DNA from: Tubiluchus corallicola
Lineage: Eukaryota > Priapulida > Priapulimorpha > Priapulimorphida > Tubiluchidae
Direction: 5' to 3'
Assembly (NCBI GenBank): GCA_030141605.1
Contig: JAQGDQ010001019.1
Coordinates: forward strand, 1-22,500
Length of the DNA stretch: 22,500 bases
Made by a program: the position numbers and the translations under genes. This document shows, one piece after another, positions 9,708 through 18,238 of this stretch (its first letter is position 1; each line of letters begins with the position of its first letter). The notes beneath the pieces were generated by a model that worked only from the letters and a program-made list of their open reading frames with translations, was not told the origin of the DNA and did not search any database.

Positions 9708-9917
9708 GCGTGAAAACTGGAGATGTTGAAAAATGCGTCGTATTATCACGATGCGTGAAAATTGAAGATGTTGAAAAATGCGTCGTACTGTCGCTATGCG
9801 TGAAAACTGAAGATAAAACTGCGTCGTAATATCACGATGCGTGAAAATTGAAGATGTTGAAAAATGCGTCGCATCATTACGATGCGTGAAAATTGGAGAT
9901 GTTGAAAAATACATTGT
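9708..9917 (+). repeat. 45-bp minisatellite, 4.7 units
   Basis: GCGTGAAAA starts at 9708, 9753, 9798, 9839 and 9884. The spacing is 45, 45, 41 and 45 bp, the short unit having lost 4 bp. Each unit carries an imperfect 14-bp palindrome of the type TCGTAATATCACGA. In frame it encodes a 15-residue minus-strand repeat (FSTSSIFTHR). I treat that as incidental. Confidence 0.95.
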
Positions 9918-9939
9918 CTTTGACACTGCAGATACAAAA

Positions 9940-10632
<693 letters not shown>

Positions 10633-10639
10633 AAATTCA

Positions 10640-11410
10640 AACAAGCTGTTTATCATCATCCCCAATTAAAATCAAGCAAATCTTTCAATACACGAAAAAT
10701 TTATTTGCTAATTGAAAAGTTAAAACGAAATAGGTTATTTTTTTTTACTTCAACACACGCATCGCGACATGATGATCTGCATTTGCACTTTAAAGAAAAC
10801 CTCTTCAATAAAAAATGCCCCCCCGACTTCTCTTTCCCACACTCACTGATTGACGCAACTGCGTGATAGGGGGTCATTACGAAATTATCAAAAATATCTC
10901 GATTCTGAATTCAGGATTTTTCTCATGAATCGTCTTTTTTATACACCAATCGACTTTGAATGGCATCAACAAAGTGCGAAATTCCTCCAAAGAGTCTGGG
11001 CACCTCTTATCAACACCAGCATCTGCCAAGGAATGAAAGAGGTACTTTCCTGTCTGTGTCGGAGCTGCCAAGAAAATGGGAGACCTGCTTCTTCCTGAAG
11101 ATGATGATTGTTCAAATTTGAAAGAATGAGGAAAACGGGGAAAGTTCTCACGAATTTCTTTTCTTTTTGCTCTCTTTGCGTGTTGCCTAAGAAACAAAAA
11201 TAATTTCCTTTCAAGGATAAAGTACCTGGGCGAGGGTTTTCTCTGTTTTGGCAAAAAATTAAAATTCTTGCGTTGAAGTCTTGAGCATTTCTGAGATAAA
11301 TTTGTAATTAGTTCACCGATTTAACGTACGATGACGCCACTATTGTATTTATATGAACAACAATTCAAGCACGTGTTTGTATTGTTTTATCAGCGTCATT
11401 CCGGCCGTGG
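10640..11410. other. Unclassified stretch with open frames on both strands
   Basis: This interval is less AT-rich than most of the window. It holds an 82-codon plus frame (10850-11098) and a 125-codon minus frame (10877-11254). The latter is Lys/Arg-rich at its start and Ser-rich in the middle. Neither contains a motif I recognise, and codon use gives no clear winner. The minus frame is preceded by a pyrimidine run and CAG (rc of 11235-11255), so an exon is possible but unsupported. Confidence 0.3.
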
Positions 11411-11414
11411 AGGA

Positions 11415-11909
11415 AAGAGGAAATGTAAGTACTTAGGCAGTCTTCTTGCAACAGATGAAGATATATCAAGAAGAAAAATCTTAGCCTTATCTACATATTT
11501 CAAAATAACAAAAAATCTATGAAAGTAAGAAGTCAGTCTAGAAACAAAATTAAGAGTCTTTACTGCACTTATGGAAACTGTGTTTCGCTACGACTCAGTA
11601 TTACGGACAATTAAAGCACAACACAAATCAGAAATTGATACATTTCAATGGAGAAACTACGGGAACATTCCACGAATAAAATGGCCAAAGAAAATATCAA
11701 ACCAGGATCTGTGTAATAATAAAGTTACAGCAGAGGAATGGACAATTAAAATCAAAAGGAAAAGATTAAGATGGATAGGACATGTCATACGACTACCAGA
11801 TGAAAGTCCATTAAAATTAACTTTCAAAGAAGCAGTGCAGAAAGAAAAGAAACCACAAGGAGGACAGCTGCTGACTTACATCAATTTCATCAAAAAAAAT
11901 CAAAAGTGA
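11415..11909 (+). pseudogene. Non-LTR retrotransposon reverse transcriptase, C-terminal fragment, broken
   Basis: One plus-strand frame reads KYLGSLLATDEDISRRKILA, then after two in-frame stops near 11520-11528 it continues LETKLRVFTALMETVF, IDTFQWRNYG, IKWPKKISNQDL and RLRWIGHVIRLPDES to a stop at 11907-11909. The order (KYLGS, DI-RRK, TKLRVF-A, IDTFQRR-like, KWP-KISN, RRLRW-GH--R-P) is the hallmark of the thumb and C-terminal tail of many animal LINE polymerases. The catalytic fingers and palm are absent, so the copy is 5'-truncated and dead. A GATGACGACGATGAT stretch at 11946-11960 could be part of its 3' end. The clade is not assigned. Confidence 0.85.
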
Positions 11910-12099
11910 CCAGGAGGATCATGTCAGATGACGAGTGACTCCAGAGATGACGACGATGATTCTGTCCGTTCATAACATTCATTAAAATTAGTTTTTAATA
12001 ATATTTGCGTCTTTACATGTATATACGTCAGCATTATCAATAATAAAACATTGCGCACTAAGAAACGTTTTTTAACTTTGCACCACTTGCAAATATTAC

Positions 12100-12761
12100 A
12101 AGAGGAAGACAGGATGATTTTTCATATACTACCCCATTTACAAGTTTGATAAAAAGTAGACATTTTAACACAATTAATACTGCAAAAGCGTTTCTGATAA
12201 TTACAAATTTAATTAACGGCAGGCGACGCCAACATAATTTTGAACATCAAAAATATTCCACGAGGGTGTTGCACGTGTTTGCAAAAGTGAATATTGAGGT
12301 GCAGTGCTACTGTAAAATATTCAGTGTGTTGTACTAAAACTTGGGAAGTTTTAAGATAAAAATTCAAATTTCAAATTTACCGCTGTGCTCACGCATGAGC
12401 TGTGGAACGTATACAGTACGTGCAGAAACTAACACAACTGAACTGAGGGGTACCTGTTTTTGTACGGGTTTTACACGTCAAATGTAGACACAGGAAAGTT
12501 CAAATGTGACTTAGGTGAGATACCAATGTCACATTTGACTTGACACGTGTCTAGATTTGACTTACCAAAAGCGCTTAAGATTTCTTGAAAACCATTGTTA
12601 ACACATATGAACTACCTATCTACATTTGAGTTACCAAGACACATTTGAATTACCTAAATCTACATTTGAGTTAACGCAGGTCTTCATTTGACATGTAAAA
12701 CCTATATAATGCGTTTCCGAAATGCAGGCATTAGTGCCCGTCTAACCAGCGAATATTACCA
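12100..12761 (+). repeat. Dispersed repeat family A, copy 3, split by a MITE
   Basis: It starts GAGGAAGACAGGATGATTTT and is collinear with the other copies through CTCACGCATGAGCTGT and ACCTGTTTTT. It resumes after the nested element as GCGTTTCCGAAATGCAGGCA (12711-12730). A deletion after TCTGATAATTA and other changes close the minus-strand frame that is open in the other copies. Confidence 0.9.
12467..12702. mobile_element. MITE-like inverted-repeat element nested in family A
   Basis: The left end GGTTTTACACGTCAAATG and right end CATTTGACATGTAAAACC are inverted repeats with one mismatch over 18 bp. The pairing extends to about 22 bp with AGAC/GTCT. The other three family A copies show the empty site. 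The interior is full of direct and inverted copies of the motif ACATTTGAnTTACC (for example near 12552, 12621, 12640 and 12661) and has no coding frame. A TA target duplication (TA at 12463-12464 and just after 12702) is compatible but not proven. It is probably a non-autonomous DNA transposon; the superfamily is unknown. Confidence 0.85.
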
Positions 12762-12778
12762 TTTGAAATTACAAGTTA

Positions 12779-12929
12779 AAAAGCTCGCTTAATTGCGTTA
12801 AATATTTATTCAGTAACAGAGTTGTAGGTTTTTGGAATAAACAACCACCATAATGTGAATGATACTCTTGCTGACAATAGAAAATTATTTAAAAAACGGT
12901 TATGTCATGTTGATTTTAGCAAATTTTGA
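12779..12929 (+). pseudogene. LINE (CR1-like style) C-terminal fragment with frameshift
   Basis: The plus frame to 12850 reads YLFSNRVVGFWNKQPP. A +1 shift at the CCATAATG junction gives NDTLADNRKLFKKRLCHVDF and a stop at 12927-12929. The NRVV-xWN-xPP block, then a short loop and FKKRL, is the usual extreme C-terminus of CR1/L2-type reverse transcriptases. The sequence to 13135 would be its 3' UTR, ending in an A-rich ATAAAATAAATAAAC-like tail. Everything upstream is missing. Confidence 0.7.
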
Positions 12930-13138
12930 CTTTTTAACAGACACTTGTAAGCAGCTATTTTAGTTCTTTGTGTTTTTACCGTAATCTTCTACTTATATTA
13001 TCATCATCACTTTGTTTTAATTTGCACTGTTTTTGTAGTAGTTCTTTATTATTTTATTTCACTTTTTAACTGCCTTGTCACTAATGTATTACACCCTAAA
13101 TATTACGAAATAAATGAACTAAAATAAAATAAATAAAC
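12930..13138 (+). other. Presumed LINE 3' UTR and A-rich tail
   Basis: This noncoding sequence directly follows the LINE stop codon and ends in AAATAAATGAACTAAAATAA-type sequence at 13108-13138. The assignment rests on adjacency only. Confidence 0.45.
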
Positions 13139-13212
13139 AAATAGCGTAGATAACATAAATATAATTTCTTAAATGGTTCAAGCGTAAAAGACTGCAAAAG
13201 CCAAATTTTTGC

Positions 13213-13248
13213 GTTTACTTAAAGATTGATACGGAATAAAGGAAAAGG
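13213..13248 (-). repeat. Orphan copy of the SINE tail
   Basis: The minus strand reads CTTTTCCTTTATTCCGTATC then AATCTTTAAGTAAA. This matches the tail of the tRNA-derived element at 16360-16410. No tRNA-like head lies next to it, so it is a fragment. Confidence 0.55.
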
Positions 13249-13340
13249 ATACCAATAAAATAACTCGCGTGGCCTATATAATGATTATAGTAAGTAAATT
13301 ACACTTAGTCTACATGAGTAGGTATAGAGTAGGGGTGGTG

Positions 13341-13363
13341 CTTACGAAAACATTTTTCGTAAG
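13341..13363. other. Perfect 10-bp hairpin with 3-nt loop
   Basis: CTTACGAAAA, loop CAT, TTTTCGTAAG. It is isolated in non-repeat sequence about 60 bp before family B copy 3. Function unknown. Confidence 0.85.
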
Positions 13364-13424
13364 TATAGGTTAAAAAATTCGTCTTGAAACTTTGTGTGAT
13401 TTACATGTTGTCTTGTTGCACGCA

Positions 13425-14080
13425 GGGCTTGCGTTGGTAACGCTGTTTAAAACTTGTAATGACCTTTAGGTGCAACCGTTTTAAACAAGTTTAGATAACA
13501 TTGCAAACGTAAAAACACAATTACTGCTAATTACAAAAATTACTTTATATTGTGAATGAAATCAATAATGTGTTTTTTTGTGAGTCAGTGGTGCACACTG
13601 GGATAGCGATGTAGCACGGTTGGTGCAAATATTTTAAACAACTGAGAATTTTCCTTTTCCAATTACATGAGTCTTTCGAACAGGTAAGCATAATGTTAAG
13701 TAATATAACTTTCGTAGAACGTTTTTTAGGATTTTTTTTTAAATTTCTTTTTCTTCCTCTTTTAATCCCATAATGCAAAGCGAAGTTAAAGGAATAAACA
13801 ACTCACTCAGTCAGTCAGTATGCTGAGTTTATTTTACTGTTATCACTTAAACGTAGAAAAAATGTAACAAGTCTTTAAATTGTTCAAAAAAAATTACCGG
13901 GTACATGAGAAATAAACATTTGATTTTTATCATTTTAATTAGGATGTACTTTAACGTTCTTGGGATGTAATGTTCTTGGGATGTACTTTAATGGTCTTTG
14001 GTATGTACTTTAAAAACTCCATTTGTTCCCTTTTTATGCATTAATTTATTTCGAAGTTAAAAACGTGTGAAATTCGGTTT
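13425..14080 (+). repeat. Dispersed repeat family B, copy 3
   Basis: It is collinear with copies 1 and 2: GCTTGCGTTGGTAACGC, GTGAGTCAGTGGTGCACACT, TTTTCCTTTTCCAATTACAT, CAGGTAAGCATAATGTTAAG, GCAAAGCGAAGTTAAAGG and TTTTACTGTTATCACTTAAA. Near its 3' end the GGGATGTACTTTAATGTTCTT segment is present about three times in tandem (13940-14020). Other copies have it once. Confidence 0.85.
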
Positions 14081-14091
14081 TTTTTTCATTT

Positions 14092-14137
14092 GAACATGAA
14101 CATGAACATAAACGTAAACGCAAACATAAACATAAAC
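14092..14137 (+). repeat. Hexanucleotide repeat, about 7.5 units
   Basis: GAACAT x3, AAACGT, AAACGC, AAACAT x2, AAAC. Like the pentanucleotide array, neighbouring units mostly differ by one transition. It lies just after family B copy 3. Confidence 0.8.
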
Positions 14138-14687
14138 TTTAGCCAACATGTAACGTACTAACAAACATTTTTATCTCCCAATTTGTTTCAACAAACTGCA
14201 TATCATAACTTTTATAGCAATAACCATAAATCTTGACAAAAGTCTACCGTGAGAAAATACTTGATTTCGCCTAAACCGCAACCCGCAGATGGCCATCAAG
14301 AGGACTCAAGGTATTATGAGACCTGAATTACGCAAATATCCCATAAATCCGTGCGTGTTTTTGCGCCGTTTTTGCAATGGTCTTTGTTGACAAAATTGTG
14401 CTAAGATTTTTACGCCAAGCTATGGCCACTCGTGAGAAAAAGTCACGGCCATTACGAGGCAACAGGCATTGACGTTTTCGGGAGTAAGTGGCTTTTTTTC
14501 AGGGAAGTCATTTCGGCTAGCCACGTCCGGAAAGCTGTCAAATAAAGCTTAAAATACTGCTACACTTCAGGTAACAATTGACCCCATACTGCAGGTCACA
14601 ACTTACGACTTTTTTATAAGTTATTTCGATAATGCTGTTGCATTAATGAGAAGTCTATTGGACTAGGCTCAAGCAAGGGTGGGTAAA
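14138..14687. other. Unclassified stretch
   Basis: I see no coding region or repeat. 14280-14480 is less AT-rich and contains no long open frame. Confidence 0.4.
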
Positions 14688-14701
14688 CCAAAGAGACATT
14701 A
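14688..14701. repeat. Target-site duplication, left copy
   Basis: CCAAAGAGACATTA matches CCAAAGAGACGTTA at 15185-15198 in 13 of 14 bases. The pair exactly brackets the truncated LINE between them. Confidence 0.7.
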
Positions 14702-15184
14702 GTTTAAACATAATTTATTATAGAATTGGATTAGACAGTTTGAACAACATGATTTAGGATCCCCACCACAACAGTCTATTCACACTATTTACAAAGAACA
14801 TTTACAGTAAGAATAGACTATAACTACACAAGCTGACAAGTTTTACTACAAGATTACATTAGACATCAGTAGAAAATGACGGTTAGAAAATATTAATGTA
14901 CGAATATTTAATACTGATGCATTTCATATCAGATAGAAACTACTGGAAGCGTTTAGTACGTAATACAAAGTCATGTATGCATTGAAATTTTATACAGTTA
15001 GCAACATAGTTAAATTCATCTTTTCCGAACAATAACAACTTCAACAGATCATTAGTTCCTAAGGCAGCTATATTAAGGTTTTCAAGCAGCAGTATTTCAT
15101 TTAATTTATCAAACACAACAACTCTAGTTTGTTGATACAATGGGCAGTGCAACAAAAAGTGTTCAACAGGCTCAAATCGTAAGG
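14702..15184 (-). mobile_element. 5'-truncated LINE insertion, minus strand
   Basis: This is a 483-bp insertion between the two target-duplication copies. On the minus strand it holds the last ~80 codons of a retrotransposon polymerase followed by about 240 bp of 3' UTR. The UTR contains short direct repeats around GTAAATG/GTAAATAG. No poly-A tail is visible at the 14702 end. The intact reading frame and the one-mismatch duplication suggest a fairly recent insertion. Confidence 0.75.
14940..15184 (-). pseudogene. LINE polymerase C-terminus (zinc-knuckle-like tail)
   Basis: An open minus-strand frame starts EPVEHFLLHCPLYQQTR, continues through LNEILLLENLNI and ends IHDFVLRTKRFQ-stop at 14940. 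The E-x2-H-FLLHC-xLY piece is the second half of the CCHC-type motif found after the RT domain in a group of animal LINEs. The region that follows (a leucine-rich stretch, then FI--T-RF near the stop) also fits that tail. The first cysteine pair and the entire polymerase domain are missing because the copy is 5'-truncated. There is no ATG; the frame is simply open from the truncation point. It is not a functional protein. Confidence 0.8.
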
Positions 15185-15198
15185 CCAAAGAGACGTTA
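15185..15198. repeat. Target-site duplication, right copy
   Basis: CCAAAGAGACGTTA is the partner of 14688-14701 and marks the 5' truncation point of the minus-strand LINE. Confidence 0.7.
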
Positions 15199-15345
15199 AA
15201 CTTTTTTCACTCTCGGAATCTGTTTTATCATTAAAGGCCTGTACAACCCTAACAGATATTGAAATTTTTTAATGCATTATTATGATTACACAAATAATTT
15301 ATAGTTATTATTAAACAAAAGATGCTTGTAAATTAAATAATTTAC

Positions 15346-15393
15346 CTTTTTCTGGTGAATTTCGTTCTGGTGCATTGCCGTGAACATCGCCAT
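15346..15393 (-). CDS. Candidate first coding exon (16 codons) of an unknown minus-strand gene
   Basis: The minus strand reads GAAACATGGCGATG, a good animal start context (A at -3, G at +4). Sixteen codons follow (MAMFTAMHQNEIHQKK), and the frame then meets AAG|GTAAAT, a good 5' splice-donor sequence at 15345-15344. The phase at the donor is 0. No second exon could be identified; a LINE occupies 14702-15184 in what would be the intron. The evidence is start context, donor and a mirrored partner on the other strand, not homology. It could be chance. Confidence 0.35.
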
Positions 15394-15529
15394 GTTTCAC
15401 GTCTTTGGCGAGAGTGAGCAAGAACAACGTACGTGGTACGGAAAGCGTCCTTGGTTACTGCTGTTTGTTTAGTGACCTCGTGTTAGTGTTACCTCGTGAC
15501 TATACTCATTACGTCATTCATCTCACACA
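15394..15529. promoter_or_regulatory. Candidate bidirectional promoter
   Basis: This 136-bp gap lies between two divergent ATGs. It is clearly richer in G+C and CpG than its surroundings. It has a direct repeat ACCTCGTG (two copies about 18 bp apart near 15475-15500), a GTACGTGGTAC-like palindromic patch near 15430 and a half-CRE TACGTCA (15510-15516). No TATA box is obvious, as is usual for bidirectional housekeeping promoters. Inferred only. Confidence 0.35.
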
Positions 15530-15568
15530 ATGAAAAATGGCGATTCTTCAAAATCAAAAGATTTTACA
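15530..15568 (+). CDS. Candidate first coding exon (13 codons) of an unknown plus-strand gene
   Basis: CACACAATGA (A at -3) opens MKNGDSSKSKDFT, and the frame is followed immediately by a consensus 5' splice donor, ACA|GTAAGT, at 15569. Read through, the frame stops three codons later, so splicing would be required. It is the mirror image of the minus-strand candidate 136 bp away. Downstream exons were not found in the window. The peptide is too short for family assignment. Confidence 0.35.
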
Positions 15569-15578
15569 GTAAGTTTAT

Positions 15579-16359
15579 AATAAAATAGATTGAATATTCA
15601 TAAGGTATTCATAAGACCGTAGGATTTTAAGTTGTAAAAGTTTATATTACAGTGAGGGTTTTTAGTTTGACTTTAAATTTAATTAAACAGCATAATTAAC
15701 GTTATTATGCCCCGGTAATTACTTACTGTCTGACTAAAAGCCCGTGGGACCTGTTTTTGTACGACATAAGGCACAGGACAGAGGAGTAACTGATTATTCC
15801 TGTTTGATAGAGATCATATTCAATGCACATTACTTGTTTTTATGCTAATCTGGCCTAAGATGTAGTAATGAGTATCAGAAAAGAGAGCGTAGCCGTCACA
15901 TTTTTAACACCTATTGATGCAATCACTAAAAAGTACGTCAGAGATGAAAGATGAACCCCAATTTTGGACTCCTCTAGTGCACTTTCCTATCAGTCAGTAA
16001 TATATATTTCTCATCTAGGAGCAATGGTTTAGGAGATGTACTTGATTTTACGCCTCGGTAGGCGCCATCTTGGATTTATGCGCATATCTCAAAAGTGCCA
16101 AAGTCAAATTTGGCCGTTTTTTGTTGAGGGCACCTGAGACCATGTTCTAACAGAACCTGAAGAAAAAGGTTCTTTCCAATTTGCTCTGGGTTGCTTGCTA
16201 CCTTTACCCGTCTAACAAGTTCAAGGCCTTCACGTATAGGCCTAATCCAAACAAAGTCTTATGGTGTTTTTGTTGTATTGTGCTGAATAGGCGGATATTT
16301 TAATTTAAATCTTTAGCCAAAAATTAGGCCTACGATTAATGCCGTAGATTTACTGCTGT
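15579..16359. other. Unclassified stretch; possible intron
   Basis: No repeat or coding sequence is recognised. 16061-16073 on the minus strand reads CCAAGATGGCGCC, a YY1-type promoter/start motif, but its frame stops after six codons (MAPTEA) unless spliced. Confidence 0.35.
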
Positions 16360-16492
16360 TGATGTCACACTTAATTAAATATTGATACGGAAGAAAGGAA
16401 ATGCGAAAAGTTGTGTAGTAGTCTGGAATTGAACCGGGGACTTCGTGTTTACAAGACCGATGCCATAAACTACTAGGTCATCGAATTTTCTA
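16360..16492 (-). mobile_element. tRNA-derived SINE-like element, minus strand (tRNA-Thr-like head)
   Basis: The minus strand over about 16492-16420 reads as a decayed tRNA: TAGTAGTTTATGG (box A-like), GCATCGGTCTTGTAAAC (anticodon arm as in tRNA-Thr, anticodon TGT), GGTTCAATTCC (box B). Stems are broken: one extra base in the anticodon arm and a mismatched T stem. It is followed by AACTTTTCGCATTTC and TTCCGTATCAATATTTAATT, a tail shared with the facing element at 16556-16680 and with 13213-13248. A tRNA head plus a shared unrelated tail defines a SINE rather than a lone tRNA pseudogene. Confidence 0.65.
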
Positions 16493-16555
16493 GTGATTGT
16501 GGCAGTCTTACACAGCTCTCACGTGATGGCGTTTAGACTGAGATATTCACCGGAA

Positions 16556-16680
16556 AGCACAGCTGCGTAGTGGTTATCCCGTTGGCTTTATAAGCTGAAG
16601 GTCCATGGTTCAAATCCACCCTGTGTCAGAACTTTTCACATTTCTTAGTTTTCAAGTTCGGTATGAAAATGTGATTAATT
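16556..16680 (+). mobile_element. tRNA-derived SINE-like element, plus strand
   Basis: 16556-16628 folds as a nearly full tRNA cloverleaf. The acceptor AGCACAG pairs with CTGTGTC (five canonical pairs, a wobble and an end mismatch). The D arm is GCGT-AGTGGTTATC-CCGT. The anticodon arm TTGGC-TTTATAA-GCTGA puts TAT at the anticodon. The variable loop is AGGTC, and the T loop TTCAAAT has three of five stem pairs. Box A- and box B-like sequences (GTAGTGG, GGTTCAAATCC) are intact enough for pol III. The tail AGAACTTTTCACATTTC and TTCGGTATGAAAATGTGATT matches the inverted neighbour. It could instead be a tRNA pseudogene, but the shared tail argues for a SINE. Confidence 0.65.
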
Positions 16681-16858
16681 TTTCATCAATTTAGTTAATT
16701 GTATCCTCTTGCTGACCTTATTGTACGTGACTGTCTCAATAATGATAGCAGTGACGTTAGTAACGATGATTATGATGATGATAAATAAAAACAAGATGAT
16801 GATAACGGTGACGACAATCGTCGGAATCATGCATGCTAATTAAAATAATAATGATACT

Positions 16859-16898
16859 AATTGTGATGGTGATGATGATGATGGTGATGAGATGCTGG

Positions 16899-16929
<31 letters not shown>

Positions 16930-17109
16930 GATGAAGATGATGATGAAGATGATGACGAAGAAGAAGAAGAAGAAGAAGAAGAAGAAGATGATGATGATGA
17001 TGATGATGAAGATGATGAAGATGATGATGGCGATGATGATGATGATGACGATGACGATGACGACGACGACGATGATGATCATGATGATGATGAAGAAGAA
17101 GAAGAAGAA

Positions 17110-17155
<46 letters not shown>

Positions 17156-17166
17156 GTGATGATGAC
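16859..17166 (+). repeat. (GAT)n / (GAA)n / (GAC)n trinucleotide array
   Basis: Blocks of GAT, GAA (near 16957-16987 and 17089-17110) and GAC (near 17046-17071) follow one another. Poly-His, poly-Met/Lys, poly-Ile and poly-Ser frames on both strands are translations of the array. Sparse GAT triplets also flank it from 16760 and to 17235. Confidence 0.96.
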
Positions 17167-17375
17167 GCAAAAGGAAATGATAAAAACATAAAATGATCAT
17201 ACAATGACAGTGGCAATGACGATGATGACGACGACTTCGGAAAGGTCGGCGCGACGACATATTCTATGAAAATGATGACAAAACAAAGGCTAGCATTCAA
17301 AACGTTACACTCGCTTCCATACAAAGCGCTGTTTGCTACACCACAAGATCTGGAACCGCCCTCTGGTTATTGAAT

Positions 17376-17507
17376 ATTGGCAGAAATTTGCATGTTAAGC
17401 ATTCTCGCGAAATATTTTTATATTAGGACGAACGCTCTCGGGTCACCTACCGCAAAGACCGCCCACGTGGTTGGCTATCGATCATCAACACTCGATAGTG
17501 ACGTCAC
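17376..17507. promoter_or_regulatory. Promoter-like motif cluster
   Basis: Within 132 bp lie an inverted CCAAT (ATTGG, 17376-17380), the POU octamer ATTTGCAT (17386-17393), TCTCGCGA (about 17403-17410), an AT-rich TATA-like run (17411-17424), an E-box palindrome CCACGTGG (17463-17470), an inverted repeat CTATCGA/TCGATAG (17475-17498) and a 10-bp CRE palindrome GTGACGTCAC (17498-17507). The motifs are seen; promoter function and direction are inferred. No adjacent coding start is convincing. Confidence 0.4.
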
Positions 17508-17605
17508 AGAAAATTGTAAACATTAAATCTCAGATTGTTTCTTTCTCCGTTTGCCTTCCCTACTTTTTCCATTTATATTCATGTTTTACTTTGAAATGTT
17601 TTTTC

Positions 17606-17655
17606 GTTCTTCTTCTTCTTCTTCTTCTTCTTCTTCTTCTTCTTCTTCTTCTTCA
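17606..17655 (+). repeat. (TTC)n microsatellite
   Basis: About 16 perfect TTC/TCT triplets. The flanking frames coding poly-Ser or poly-Leu are incidental. Confidence 0.97.
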
Positions 17656-17910
17656 GGCTTTAAGTCCCCATTTTTGCACTTTACTGTTCACGAAGCTTTC
17701 AAATGTTTTTGTTCACTGTTAACTGTAACACGTAAAACGTAGTAATTTCGTAGTTACTGACAAATTGCTGACATTGTATTATGTAGTATATATTAATGTT
17801 ATCTATTACGCGTCATGCAATAATAGTGAAAAGGCAGAAAGCATACAATATTTTACATCTGGTGCATCCAAATTAATACTGTAAATTTTGTTTGTAGATA
17901 GATAAAGTGA
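17656..17910. other. Unclassified spacer
   Basis: AT-rich; no gene, repeat or motif cluster is recognised. Confidence 0.4.
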
Positions 17911-17919
17911 TTTGCAGCG

Positions 17920-18159
17920 TCTTTCTCTATCTCGCTAACTCATCCCCGTTTCTTTCCCTTCCTCTTTTCTCTCTCTCTCTCTCTTTCTCTGTCTTTCCCT
18001 TTCGCTATCTCATCTTCTTCTCTCTCTCTCCTCTCCTCTCTCACTCATCTCAACCCTTTCTGTTTCTCTCCCTCTTTCTTTCTCTCTCTCTTTCTTTCTT
18101 TCTCTCTCTCTCTCTCTCTCTCTCTCGCTCTCTCTCTCTGTTCTCTTTTTTTATCTCTG

Positions 18160-18238
<79 letters not shown>

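Noticed and set aside
15748-15764. ACCTGTTTTTGTACG shared with the family A/MITE junction at 12452-12466
   Set aside because: It is short, the flanks do not align, and other family A copies differ at this point; probably chance.
16757-17324. Poly-His, poly-Met/Lys and poly-Ser frames
   Set aside because: They are translations of GAT/GAA triplet arrays on both strands.
17351-17361. Single TGGAACCGCCC like the minisatellite core
   Set aside because: Only 11 bp match and the rest of the unit is absent.
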